From contig DEKA01000020.1 of the NCBI GenBank assembly GCA_002353635.1, positions 7,255 to 24,783 of the forward strand: a stretch of 17,529 bases of DNA, written 5' to 3'. A program made the position numbers and the translations under genes. The notes below the pieces were generated by a model, which was not told the DNA's origin, ran no database searches, and saw nothing but the letters and a program-made list of their open reading frames with translations. The DNA is from Lachnospiraceae bacterium UBA2734. GTDB lineage: Bacteria > Bacillota > Clostridia > Lachnospirales > Lachnospiraceae. Within the stretch, counting starts at the first letter, position 1, and each line of letters begins with the position of its first letter. Of the stretch, positions 7,516-13,847 are shown in pieces.

Positions 7516-8934
7516 ATGGCATTTGAGAGCTTATCAGAAAAACTGAACAGAGTTTTCAAGAAACTCTCCGGCAAAGGCAAGCTCGGTGAGGGTGATGTCA
7601 AAGAGGCGCTCAAAGAGGTCAAGATGGCCCTGCTCGAGGCCGACGTCAATTTCAAGGTAGTGAAGCAGTTCGTCTCCTCTATTCAGGAGAAGGCTGTCGG
7701 CGAAGAGGTCATGAACGGTCTGAACCCTGCACAGCAGGTCGTAAAGATCGTCAATGATGAGCTGGTCCGCCTTATGGGACCCGAGGATGCTGAGATCCAG
7801 TATCAGCCCGGACAGGCTGTTACAGTGATCATGATGTGCGGCCTGCAGGGCTCAGGTAAAACGACGACGGCATCGAAGCTCGCCGGCAAGATCAAGGCAA
7901 ATGGAAAAAGGCCTCTTCTTGCAGCATTGGATGTTTACAGGCCGGGTGCCATTAAGCAGCTCCAGGTCAATGGTGAGAAGGTCGGTGTTCCTGTTTTCAC
8001 AATCGACGGGTGCAGCGATCCGGTGAAGATCGCGAAGGAAGCAGTCGCCTACGCCGGATCGAATAATAAGAATGTGGTGTTCCTCGATACGGCAGGACGT
8101 CTCCAGATCGACGAAGAGATGATGGATGAGCTCGTCCGGATCAAAGAGGCGGTCGATGTCCATCAGACAATTCTCGTTGTGGACGCGATGACCGGCCAGG
8201 AAGCTGTAAATGTCGCCTCTTCCTTTAATGAAAAGGTCGGCATAGACGGTGTGATCCTCTCCAAGATGGACGGCGATACGAGAGGCGGCGCGGCATTGTC
8301 CGTAAAGGCAGTGACAGGCAAGCCCATCCTGTACGTCGGCATGGGCGAGAAGATGGAGGATCTTGAGCAGTTCCATCCGGCCCGCATGGCGTCGAGAATC
8401 CTTGGCATGGGTGATGTGCTGACTCTCATCGAGAAGGCGCAGGAGAACGCGACAGAGGAGGACGAGAAGAAGGCCCTCGATATGTCTGCCCGCATGAAGA
8501 AGGGCAAGTTCGACTTTAACGACTATCTCGAGAGTATGAACCAGATGCGGAAGATGGGCGGCCTTGGCAGTATTCTCGGATTTATGCCCAACCTTGGCAT
8601 CAGTAAAGATGAACTCGAGGGTGCCATCGACGAGAAGACGATGAAGCGCATGGAAGCCATTGTCCTCTCCATGACAAAGGAAGAGAGAGAAAATCCGAAC
8701 CTCTTAACGCCCCAGAGAAAATACCGGATTGCAAAAGGCTCCGGCAATGACATCGCGGCTGTGAATCGCTTCATCAAGCAGTTTCGCCAGATGCAGGATG
8801 TCATGAAGAAGATGGGCGGCATGAAGGGAAAGAGAAGGCACGGCAATCCATTCGGAGGTCTCCAGGGCCTTGGAGGCAGACCAGGCGGAAACCCGTTCGG
8901 CGGTTTCGGCGGCGGACGCGGAAGATACTTTTAA
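7516..8934 (+). CDS. ffh: signal recognition particle protein Ffh (SRP54)
   Basis: This 472-residue GTPase binds signal sequences on ribosomes together with 4.5S/6S RNA. The NG domain contains P-loop GLQGSGKTTTA (109-119), DVYRPGA (139-145), DTAGR (191-195) and SKMDG (249-253). The methionine-rich M domain begins near 300. It holds the finger loop (GFMPNLGI 355-362) and the RNA-contacting RIAKGSG (404-410). The C-terminus is a Gly-rich tail with two GNPFGG units (443-448 and 458-463). The ribosome site is modest (TTAAGGTTAGAG upstream of ATG). The interval after ylxM holds an imperfect TGACGG/CCGTCA pairing but no T-tract, so co-transcription with ylxM is likely. Confidence 0.97.
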   Translation: MAFESLSEKLNRVFKKLSGKGKLGEGDVKEALKEVKMALLEADVNFKVVKQFVSSIQEKAVGEEVMNGLNPAQQVVKIVNDELVRLMGPEDAEIQYQPGQAVTVIMMCGLQGSGKTTTASKLAGKIKANGKRPLLAALDVYRPGAIKQLQVNGEKVGVPVFTIDGCSDPVKIAKEAVAYAGSNNKNVVFLDTAGRLQIDEEMMDELVRIKEAVDVHQTILVVDAMTGQEAVNVASSFNEKVGIDGVILSKMDGDTRGGAALSVKAVTGKPILYVGMGEKMEDLEQFHPARMASRILGMGDVLTLIEKAQENATEEDEKKALDMSARMKKGKFDFNDYLESMNQMRKMGGLGSILGFMPNLGISKDELEGAIDEKTMKRMEAIVLSMTKEERENPNLLTPQRKYRIAKGSGNDIAAVNRFIKQFRQMQDVMKKMGGMKGKRRHGNPFGGLQGLGGRPGGNPFGGFGGGRGRYF

Positions 8935-8940
8935 TGTCAG

Positions 8941-8984
8941 AACCGGATCTGCGGCAGAGGCATGACCCCCGCGAATCCGTTTTG
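8941..8984 (+). terminator. candidate terminator or attenuator between ffh and rpsP
   Basis: CGGAT (8944-8948) pairs with ATCCG (8975-8979), and GCGG (8951-8954) pairs with CCGC (8969-8972) after a 2x2 internal loop. TTTTGT follows from 8980. The hairpin starts a few bases after the ffh stop and could partly separate ffh from the ribosomal-protein genes. The U-run is short, so partial read-through is likely. Confidence 0.5.
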
Positions 8985-8989
8985 TAATT

Positions 8990-9042
8990 GTTCAGCTCCT
9001 GCATCGAAGAGAAACGAAGGTTCTCGGGATGGGGTGGTGAAC
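8990..9042 (+). promoter_or_regulatory. possible structured leader of rpsP
   Basis: An outer stem GTTCA (8990-8994) with TGAAC (9038-9042) encloses GAGAA (9009-9013) with TTCTC (9021-9025). It sits between the candidate ffh terminator and the strong rpsP ribosome site (AAAGGAG, 9062-9068). The stems are short and could arise by chance. No known S16 leader class was recognised. Confidence 0.25.
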
Positions 9043-9079
9043 AGACACATATTTTCATAGCAAAGGAGTTCTATAAATC

Positions 9080-9319
9080 ATGGTTAAGATCAGACTGGCA
9101 AGAATCGGTGAGAAGAAGTTACCCACATACCGCATCGTTGTACAGGACGCAGCAAAGCCCCGCAACGGCGTAGCAGTTGAGGATCTCGGATATTATGATC
9201 CCAATACAGAGCCTGCTACTCTTCATTTCGATGTTGAGAAGGCAAATGAGTGGATCAAGAAGGGTGCTCAGCCTACAACAGTTGTAAAGAAGCTCATGAA
9301 GGCTGCTGCAAAGAACTGA
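9080..9319 (+). CDS. rpsP: 30S ribosomal protein bS16
   Basis: At 79 residues this is a normal bS16. It binds 16S rRNA early in 30S assembly. The family opening MVKIRLARIGEKKLPTYRIV is present, followed by DLGYYDPNTEP, a short linker, and EWIKKGAQPTTVV near the end. A strong Shine-Dalgarno (AAAGGAG) precedes the ATG by about eleven bases. Codon choice is cleaner (AAG, ATC, GTT, GCA) than in neighbouring regulatory genes, as expected for high expression. The khpA gene follows after a short gap, and the order rpsP-khpA-rimM-trmD-rplS is standard for Firmicutes. Confidence 0.97.
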   Translation: MVKIRLARIGEKKLPTYRIVVQDAAKPRNGVAVEDLGYYDPNTEPATLHFDVEKANEWIKKGAQPTTVVKKLMKAAAKN

Positions 9320-9339
9320 TCCCGCATCCGGGAGTCGGC

Positions 9340-9344
9340 AGGAG
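9340..9344 (+). promoter_or_regulatory. ribosome binding site that fixes the khpA start
   Basis: AGGAG at 9340-9344 is eight bases from ATG 9353, an ideal spacing. The in-frame GTG at 9344 overlaps the motif and cannot be served by it. The shorter start also gives the family N-terminus MKELVE. Confidence 0.8.
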
Positions 9345-9352
9345 TGGCGCGA

Positions 9353-9631
9353 ATGAAGGAATTGGTTGAAGTTATTGCAAAGGCTCTTGTGGAGCACCCT
9401 GACAAGGTTACCGTCACAGAACAGACAGAAGGGTCGACCGTAAAGGTGGATCTTCGTGTAGATCCTTCTGATATGGGCAAGGTGATCGGCAGACAGGGGC
9501 GGATTGCGCGTGCAATCCGCGCTGTTGTCAAGGCAGCTGCCACGAGGGACAACATAGCCGCCGAGGTCAACATTGACGACGGCACGGCAGCAGAGAGTGC
9601 TCCTTCAGGCAGTGAGGAACAGGACAACTGA
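9353..9631 (+). CDS. khpA: KH-domain RNA-binding protein KhpA (YlqC)
   Basis: This 92-residue single-KH-domain protein belongs to the KhpA/YlqC family, a small RNA-binding protein that partners KhpB (Jag) and affects cell elongation and division in streptococci. The sequence opens MKELVEVIAKALVEHPD. The KH GXXG loop is in VIGRQGRIARAIR (about residues 43-55), followed by the typical VKAAAT helix. The C-terminus is a short acidic tail. ATG 9353 is chosen over GTG 9344 because of ribosome-site spacing and family N-termini. The gene sits between rpsP and rimM, its usual place, with two bases before rimM. Confidence 0.93.
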   Translation: MKELVEVIAKALVEHPDKVTVTEQTEGSTVKVDLRVDPSDMGKVIGRQGRIARAIRAVVKAAATRDNIAAEVNIDDGTAAESAPSGSEEQDN

Positions 9632-9633
9632 CG

Positions 9634-10146
9634 ATGACAGAGAGGTTTCAGATCGGCGAGATCGCCGGCACCCACGGTATCAAGGGAGATGTGAAGGTTT
9701 TCCCGACGACGGATGATCCGACGAGGTTCAAACGGCTGAAGAGAGCCTTCCTGGAGACAAGGGACGGACTGGTGAGCGTTGAGTGCAGCGGCGCGAAGAT
9801 GCTCGGCAGATTCGTCTCTGTTCATATCAAAGGGTATGAGAGCATCGACGATGCAAGGCTCCTCAAGGGCAGAAAGCTCTACGTCGACAGGAAGGATGCC
9901 ATAGAGCTGCCGGAAGGGTCCTGGTTTATCCCTGATCTTGTCGGCATGCAGGTGGAGACGGACGAGGGCGAAATCCTGGGCGAGCTCACGGAGGTCATTC
10001 AGACGGGTGCCAATGATGTGTACGGCGTGACGCGTGAAGACGGAAAGGAAGTCCTGATTCCGGCCATCAAAGAGTGCATTCTCGATGTAAATGTCGATGA
10101 GGGCACTATGAAGGTGCATCTTCTGAAGGGACTTCTTGATCTATGA
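9634..10146 (+). CDS. rimM: 16S rRNA processing / ribosome maturation factor RimM
   Basis: This 170-residue protein assists maturation of the 30S head, where it binds uS19. The N-terminal barrel begins FQIGEIAGTHGIKGDVKV (residues 5-22), the family hallmark. The C-terminal PRC-barrel covers about 95-165 (WFIPDLVGMQV, GELTEVIQTGANDVY, ILIPAI-like strand LIPAIKECI). Length is typical. The start lies two bases after the khpA stop, and the 3' end overlaps trmD by four bases (ATGA), which indicates translational coupling. Confidence 0.95.
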   Translation: MTERFQIGEIAGTHGIKGDVKVFPTTDDPTRFKRLKRAFLETRDGLVSVECSGAKMLGRFVSVHIKGYESIDDARLLKGRKLYVDRKDAIELPEGSWFIPDLVGMQVETDEGEILGELTEVIQTGANDVYGVTREDGKEVLIPAIKECILDVNVDEGTMKVHLLKGLLDL

Positions 10147-10943
10147 ATTTTCATGTTCTGACACTCTTTCCGGACATGGTGATGCAGGGACTCAATACGA
10201 GTATCCTGAAGAGAGCCATGGAGAGAGGACTGATCGGCATTGAGGCCGTGAATATACGGGACTACACGGACAACCGCCACGGCAAGGTGGATGATTACAC
10301 CTACGGCGGCGGCGCCGGGCTCCTCATGCAGGCGCAGCCCGTCTACGATGCCTGGAAATCCATTCAGGACCGCCTTCCCCGGAAGGCGAGAGTGGTTTAT
10401 ATGACGCCGACGGGCGCTGTTTTCACACAGAAAATGGCGGAGGAGTTCTCGAAAGAGGATGATCTGATTCTTCTGTGCGGCCACTACGAGGGAATTGACG
10501 AGAGAGTCCTGCAGGAGATTGTGACGGACAACGTCTCTGTCGGCGATTACGTGCTGACGGGGGGAGAGCTCCCCGCAATGACTGTGATCGATGCGACAGC
10601 AAGGCTCGTGCCCGGAGTGCTCCACAATGAGGAGTCACCGGAGACGGATTCCTTTCAGAATGGTCTGCTCGAGTACCCGCAGTATTCGAGGCCTGAAGTC
10701 TGGAGGGACCTTCCGGTTCCGGAGATTCTGCTCTCTGGTGATCACGCAAAGGTGGCACAGTGGCGCCTTGCGCAGTCGCTTGCGCGCACGAAGGAGAGAA
10801 GGCCGGATCTGTATGCAGCTTATGTGAAGGAGCACCCGGAAATTCTGCACCCGAACAGAAAGCGCAGCCGCAAAAAGGACAGACAGTCTTCTGCGGAGCA
10901 GGTTTCTGCACCTGCGGAGAAGGGGCAGGCCCCGTTATCATGA
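10143..10943 (+). CDS. trmD: tRNA (guanine37-N1)-methyltransferase
   Basis: This 266-residue SPOUT-family enzyme methylates G37 of tRNAs from S-adenosylmethionine and so prevents frameshifting. The N-terminal MNFHVLTLFPDM, GGGAG (55-59), the trefoil-knot segments LCGHYEGIDERV (111-122) and SVGDYVLTGGELPAM (132-146), and PGVL (157-160) are all present. R154 and D169 (in TDSFQNGLLEYPQYSRP) coincide with the catalytic R154 and D169 reported for gamma-proteobacterial TrmD. The last 30 residues are a low-complexity basic, then Ala/Pro/Gln-rich tail beyond the usual C-terminus. The ATG overlaps the rimM stop. Confidence 0.96.
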   Translation: MNFHVLTLFPDMVMQGLNTSILKRAMERGLIGIEAVNIRDYTDNRHGKVDDYTYGGGAGLLMQAQPVYDAWKSIQDRLPRKARVVYMTPTGAVFTQKMAEEFSKEDDLILLCGHYEGIDERVLQEIVTDNVSVGDYVLTGGELPAMTVIDATARLVPGVLHNEESPETDSFQNGLLEYPQYSRPEVWRDLPVPEILLSGDHAKVAQWRLAQSLARTKERRPDLYAAYVKEHPEILHPNRKRSRKKDRQSSAEQVSAPAEKGQAPLS

Positions 10944-10951
10944 GAATTTGC

Positions 10952-10980
10952 TTGCAAACGGGTCTGCTGTATGGTAAATT
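10952..10980 (+). promoter_or_regulatory. candidate promoter for rplS
   Basis: TTGCAA at 10952-10957 and TAAATT at 10975-10980 are separated by 17 bases. A TGG before the -10 gives an extended -10 element. Four of six bases match at each box. The predicted start near 10987 would give a leader of about 120 bases before rplS, consistent with separate control of this ribosomal protein. Confidence 0.5.
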
Positions 10981-10982
10981 TA

Positions 10983-11098
10983 GACAGTTGTGACATCTGT
11001 CTGTTCCATTCATCGGAAGAGCAGGGAGCACAGCGAACAGAAAGGAGATGTTCCTCTGATGCGGAAATCGCATGAATGAACGTCCAGAGAAAAAGGAG
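10983..11098 (+). promoter_or_regulatory. structured rplS leader (candidate L19 autoregulatory RNA)
   Basis: The leader contains GACAG/CTGTC (10983-11002 region). It also has a ten-pair long-range helix, GTTC-(C)-ATTCAT at 11003-11013 with ATGAATGAAC at 11072-11081. Between these lies a small hairpin, ATGCG 11059-11063 with CGCAT 11069-11073, which shares two bases with the outer helix. UCCU at 11052-11055 can pair with AGGA at 11043-11046 or with the rplS ribosome site at 11094-11097. L19 leaders that repress their own gene are known in Firmicutes; membership of that class is inference here. A possible tiny uORF (MRKSHE, 11059-11079) lies inside. Confidence 0.4.
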
Positions 11099-11106
11099 AT
11101 AATAAA

Positions 11107-11457
11107 ATGAGCATTATCAGCGAGATCGAAGCTTCCCAGAAGAAGCAGGAAGTTCCCCAGTTCCAGACCGGCGATACAGTCCGCGTCTACAACAGAATCA
11201 AAGAGGGACAGAGAGAGAGAATCCAGGTATTCGAGGGCACTGTTCTGAAGATCCAGGGCGGCAGCAACAGAACAACATTCACTGTCCGCAAGGAGTCCAG
11301 CGGAATCGGTGTCGAGAAGACATGGCCCCTTCATTCTCCCAATGTAGAGAAGGTCGAGGTCGTAAGACACGGCAAGGTAAGAAGAGCTAAGCTCAACTAT
11401 CTGAGAAACCTGAGCGGTAAGAAGGCAAAGGTCAGAGAGCAGGTAACAGGCAAGTAA
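11107..11457 (+). CDS. rplS: 50S ribosomal protein bL19
   Basis: At 116 residues this is a full-length bL19, which sits at the 30S-50S interface. Family segments are clear: VPQFQTGDTVRVYNRI, GQRERIQVFEGTVLKIQGG, TFTVRKESSGIGVEKTWP, HSPNVEKVEVVRHGKVRRAKL and YLRNLSGKKAKV. AAAGGAG at 11092-11098 gives an eight-base spacing to ATG. The gene has its own candidate promoter and leader upstream and a strong terminator downstream, so it can be expressed separately from trmD. Confidence 0.97.
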   Translation: MSIISEIEASQKKQEVPQFQTGDTVRVYNRIKEGQRERIQVFEGTVLKIQGGSNRTTFTVRKESSGIGVEKTWPLHSPNVEKVEVVRHGKVRRAKLNYLRNLSGKKAKVREQVTGK

Positions 11458-11481
11458 TAGCCCGGATCAAGAGCTGATAAG

Positions 11482-11513
11482 GCGCCGCACAAGTCATTGT
11501 GCGACGCTTTTTT
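11482..11513 (+). terminator. rho-independent terminator after rplS
   Basis: GCG-C-CGCACA (11482-11491) pairs with TGTGCG-A-CGC (11498-11507), with one C/A mismatch and a six-base loop. Six T residues (11508-11513) follow. This is the cleanest terminator in the window and marks the end of the ylxM-to-rplS transcription unit. Confidence 0.88.
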
Positions 11514-11557
11514 CGTAGAGCTGCGGACAGTTATACAGACGGAAAAGAGGGCAGACG

Positions 11558-12163
11558 ATGAGAAGACGGCGGATCGGCTATTCCAGCGGTCTTGATTTTT
11601 ATGAGGATAAGGGCGGTGTCAACATGGATATCGTCAGGGAAGTTGTCTCCTGGATCGTCACGACTGCCCTGGCTGTGCTCCTGGCCGTCTTCTGGGTGCG
11701 CGCATTCGGCTTTCGTGCCGCTTCAGGCGATGCCGGCATGAAGCCCGCCGTCGTAAAGAGTCAGGACGTCTTTGTGAATACACTCTCTTATCGGTTCTCC
11801 AGCCCCAAGAGAGGTGATGTCGCCGCTTTTTACGCCGGCGGCAGCAAGGAAACGGCGCCGATCATCCGACGCATTGTCGCTGTACCGGGAGATACGGTGC
11901 AGATCGAGAAGGGTGTGCTGCTCATCAACGGAACCCCCGGGTATAAGGATAAGTTTAACAGCATCGAAGAGGCAGGGCTCGCTTCCAAAGAGATCACGCT
12001 GGGGAGCGACGAATATTTCGTCATGAGTGACAACACGGCGAACACAGATGATTCAAGGAGTCCTACGATCGGTACGGTGAAGTCCTCCTATCTGATCGGC
12101 AGAGTGTGGATTGCCCTGCCGTCAAAGGGAGGATCCCTTCATCTGTTCAGCAGACATAATTAG
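11558..12163 (+). CDS. signal peptidase I-like protein lacking catalytic Ser and Lys
   Basis: This 201-residue S26-family protein has one N-terminal membrane segment (about 30-50) and an extracytoplasmic domain. Family boxes align in order: SGDAGMKPAVV (56-66) at the SGxSMxPTL box, RGDVAAF (85-91), IIRRIVAVPGD (102-112) at the IKRVIGLPGD box, and MSDNTANTDDSR (156-167) at the GDNRxxSxDSR box. The catalytic Ser position before Met is G60 and the catalytic Lys is R104, and the GDNR box is also altered. Peptidase activity is therefore not expected. The reading frame is intact and this gene occupies the lepB position common between rplS and rbgA. AGAGGG precedes ATG 11558. ATG 11624 (residue 23) is an alternative start nearer the membrane helix. 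Confidence 0.85.
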   Translation: MRRRRIGYSSGLDFYEDKGGVNMDIVREVVSWIVTTALAVLLAVFWVRAFGFRAASGDAGMKPAVVKSQDVFVNTLSYRFSSPKRGDVAAFYAGGSKETAPIIRRIVAVPGDTVQIEKGVLLINGTPGYKDKFNSIEEAGLASKEITLGSDEYFVMSDNTANTDDSRSPTIGTVKSSYLIGRVWIALPSKGGSLHLFSRHN

Positions 12164-12221
12164 TTCTGCTTTGCAGATGATAAGGGAGCTATAGTTTTTA
12201 TTCGTCTCAACCGGTCCTGCG

Positions 12222-12259
12222 GCCTGATCTGTTCGGCTCTAAAGGTTATTGCATCAGGC
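12222..12259 (+). repeat. hairpin in the rbgA leader
   Basis: GCCTGAT (12222-12228) and ATCAGGC (12253-12259) form a 7-bp perfect stem with a 24-base loop in the 124-base gap between the lepB-like gene and rbgA. No T-tract follows. The nearby region also has CTGC-TTT-GCAG. The role is unknown. Confidence 0.35.
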
Positions 12260-12287
12260 ACTGCACCGCATTCGACTTGGAGGTTTT

Positions 12288-13169
12288 ATGGCAGATTATC
12301 AGTGGTACCCCGGACATATGACAAAGGCCGTCCGGATGATGCAGGAGAATATCGGCCTTGTTGACCTCGTCATTGAGATCGTAGACAGCCGCATCCCGGT
12401 ATCATCCAGAAATCCTGACATCGACAGACTGCGCGGCAGCAAATCCGGAATTCTCATCATGAACAGGCAGGACCAGGCGGATCCTGTCATGACAGACAGG
12501 TTCCGCTCTTTTTATGAAAATAAGGGACTCCTCGTCGTCTCTATGGATGCGAGGAGCCGCAGATCCGTCAGCCAGGTGAGGGGCGTGATCGATCAGGCGA
12601 GCCGCGCAAAAAGAGAAAAGGACTTAAAGCGGGGCATCCGCAACAGGCCGGTCCGCGCCATGGTCTGCGGAATTCCCAATGTCGGCAAGTCCACGTTTAT
12701 CAACTCTCTTGTGGGAAGAGCCAGCGCAAAGACGGGCAACAAGCCCGGTGTCACCAAGGGAAAGCAATGGATATCCCTTGGCGCCTCGATTCAGCTGCTC
12801 GATACGCCTGGAATTCTCTGGCCAAAGTTCGAGGACCGGATGACCGGTGTGCGGCTCGCCCTCTGCGGCTCCATCAGAGAGGAGATTCTCGATGAGGAGG
12901 AGCTCGCTATGGAGCTTCTTCGCGCTATCCTCGATGATTATCAGGATCTCTTCCTTGAACGGTACCAGAGCGCAGAGGCGCCTTTTACAGCGGATGAGCT
13001 GGCGGGACGGGATGAGGTCTCTCTGGCACATCTTCTGGAGCGGATTGCTTCGGCAAGGAATTTCATTGCCAGAGGACAGGTGCCGGACAGAAAGAGAGCG
13101 GCGCACATGCTGATCGACGATTTCCAAAGCGGCAGGATAGGGCGGATTACATTGGACCGCATGGAATGA
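12288..13169 (+). CDS. rbgA: ribosome biogenesis GTPase RbgA (YlqF)
   Basis: This 293-residue circularly permuted GTPase is needed for late 50S assembly in Bacillus. The N-terminal DYQWYPGHMTKA is the family hallmark. GTPase motifs occur in permuted order: G4-like NRQD (59-62), G1 GIPNVGKST (128-136) and G3 DTPGILWPK (172-180). The C-terminal helical domain follows. ATG 12288 is preferred because GGAGG lies at 12279-12283 and it matches family N-termini; the in-frame TTG at 12249 would add 13 unlikely residues. The G4 Lys is replaced by Arg (NKxD to NRQD), a conservative change. In B. subtilis rnhB follows rbgA directly; here nearly 3 kb intervene. Confidence 0.94.
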   Translation: MADYQWYPGHMTKAVRMMQENIGLVDLVIEIVDSRIPVSSRNPDIDRLRGSKSGILIMNRQDQADPVMTDRFRSFYENKGLLVVSMDARSRRSVSQVRGVIDQASRAKREKDLKRGIRNRPVRAMVCGIPNVGKSTFINSLVGRASAKTGNKPGVTKGKQWISLGASIQLLDTPGILWPKFEDRMTGVRLALCGSIREEILDEEELAMELLRAILDDYQDLFLERYQSAEAPFTADELAGRDEVSLAHLLERIASARNFIARGQVPDRKRAAHMLIDDFQSGRIGRITLDRME

Positions 13170-13223
13170 ATCTGTGCTCTGCAGTCCTGAAGCTCCAATA
13201 TCCTGATTAGGGCAGAATAAAAT

Positions 13224-13238
13224 GCCGCTTACGGCGGC
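13224..13238 (+). repeat. short GC-rich hairpin before lepB2
   Basis: GCCGC-TTACG-GCGGC forms a 5-bp stem 18 bases before the lepB2 start. No ribosome site is obvious between it and the ATG, and no T-tract follows. It could influence initiation or be incidental. Confidence 0.3.
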
Positions 13239-13256
13239 AGAAAGCGCATTCTTTAT

Positions 13257-13820
13257 ATGGCAAAGGCAGCAAAGTCGGTATTTTCATGGGTTCTGTGGGT
13301 GGCGGCGGTCGTCCTCATTTCCTTCCTGATGATTCATTTTGTGGCGCAGCGGACAGATGTCAATGGTACAAGCATGGTGCCGACGCTCGAGAACGGTGAT
13401 CAGCTGATCTGTGACAAGCTCACTTATCATTTTCGGGATCCTAAGCGGTTTGAAATTGTTATTTTCCCTTATCAGTACGCTCCGAAGACGTATTTTATCA
13501 AGCGTGTAATCGGGCTTCCCGGCGAGCGGGTGCGGATCGATGAGGACGGGAATATCTATATAAACGGCAAACTCCTTGTGGAGCATTATGGTGCAGAGAA
13601 GATGGAATATCCCGGCCGGGCGGCGCAGGAAATCCAGCTCGGCGACGATGAATACTTTGTCCTCGGCGACAACCGCAACGTTTCCGAGGACAGCCGATAC
13701 GAGGATGTAGGCAACATCAAGAGGAAGGACATCATTGGACGGGCGGTGTTCCGCATCTATCCATTCAGCAAGATGGGGCCGATCACGATCCACTCCGGGG
13801 AGGATAATCTGAAGGAGTGA
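13257..13820 (+). CDS. lepB: signal peptidase I (intact)
   Basis: This 187-residue single-span Gram-positive-type signal peptidase cleaves signal peptides at the outer face of the membrane. The membrane helix spans about 9-29. The catalytic Ser39 is in NGTSMVPTL (36-44) and the general base Lys82 in FIKRVIGLPGE (80-90). The box GDNRNVSEDSR (137-147) is complete. The two intact catalytic residues contrast with the degenerate paralogue one gene upstream. No clear Shine-Dalgarno precedes ATG 13257; an out-of-frame ATG at 13222 lies upstream. The next gene starts 27 bases later, suggesting co-transcription. Confidence 0.95.
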   Translation: MAKAAKSVFSWVLWVAAVVLISFLMIHFVAQRTDVNGTSMVPTLENGDQLICDKLTYHFRDPKRFEIVIFPYQYAPKTYFIKRVIGLPGERVRIDEDGNIYINGKLLVEHYGAEKMEYPGRAAQEIQLGDDEYFVLGDNRNVSEDSRYEDVGNIKRKDIIGRAVFRIYPFSKMGPITIHSGEDNLKE

Positions 13821-13847
13821 AGTGACGAAAACTTCAGGGGGGAGAAG

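Noticed and set aside
8935..9079. SRP RNA (ffs) gene next to ffh
   Set aside because: The interval is structured but lacks the conserved GGAA-tetraloop helix with asymmetric internal loop expected of SRP RNA; a terminator plus leader explains it.
12164..12287. T-box or other riboswitch before rbgA
   Set aside because: Only one 7-bp hairpin is visible, with no T-box consensus, specifier stem or terminator/antiterminator pair.
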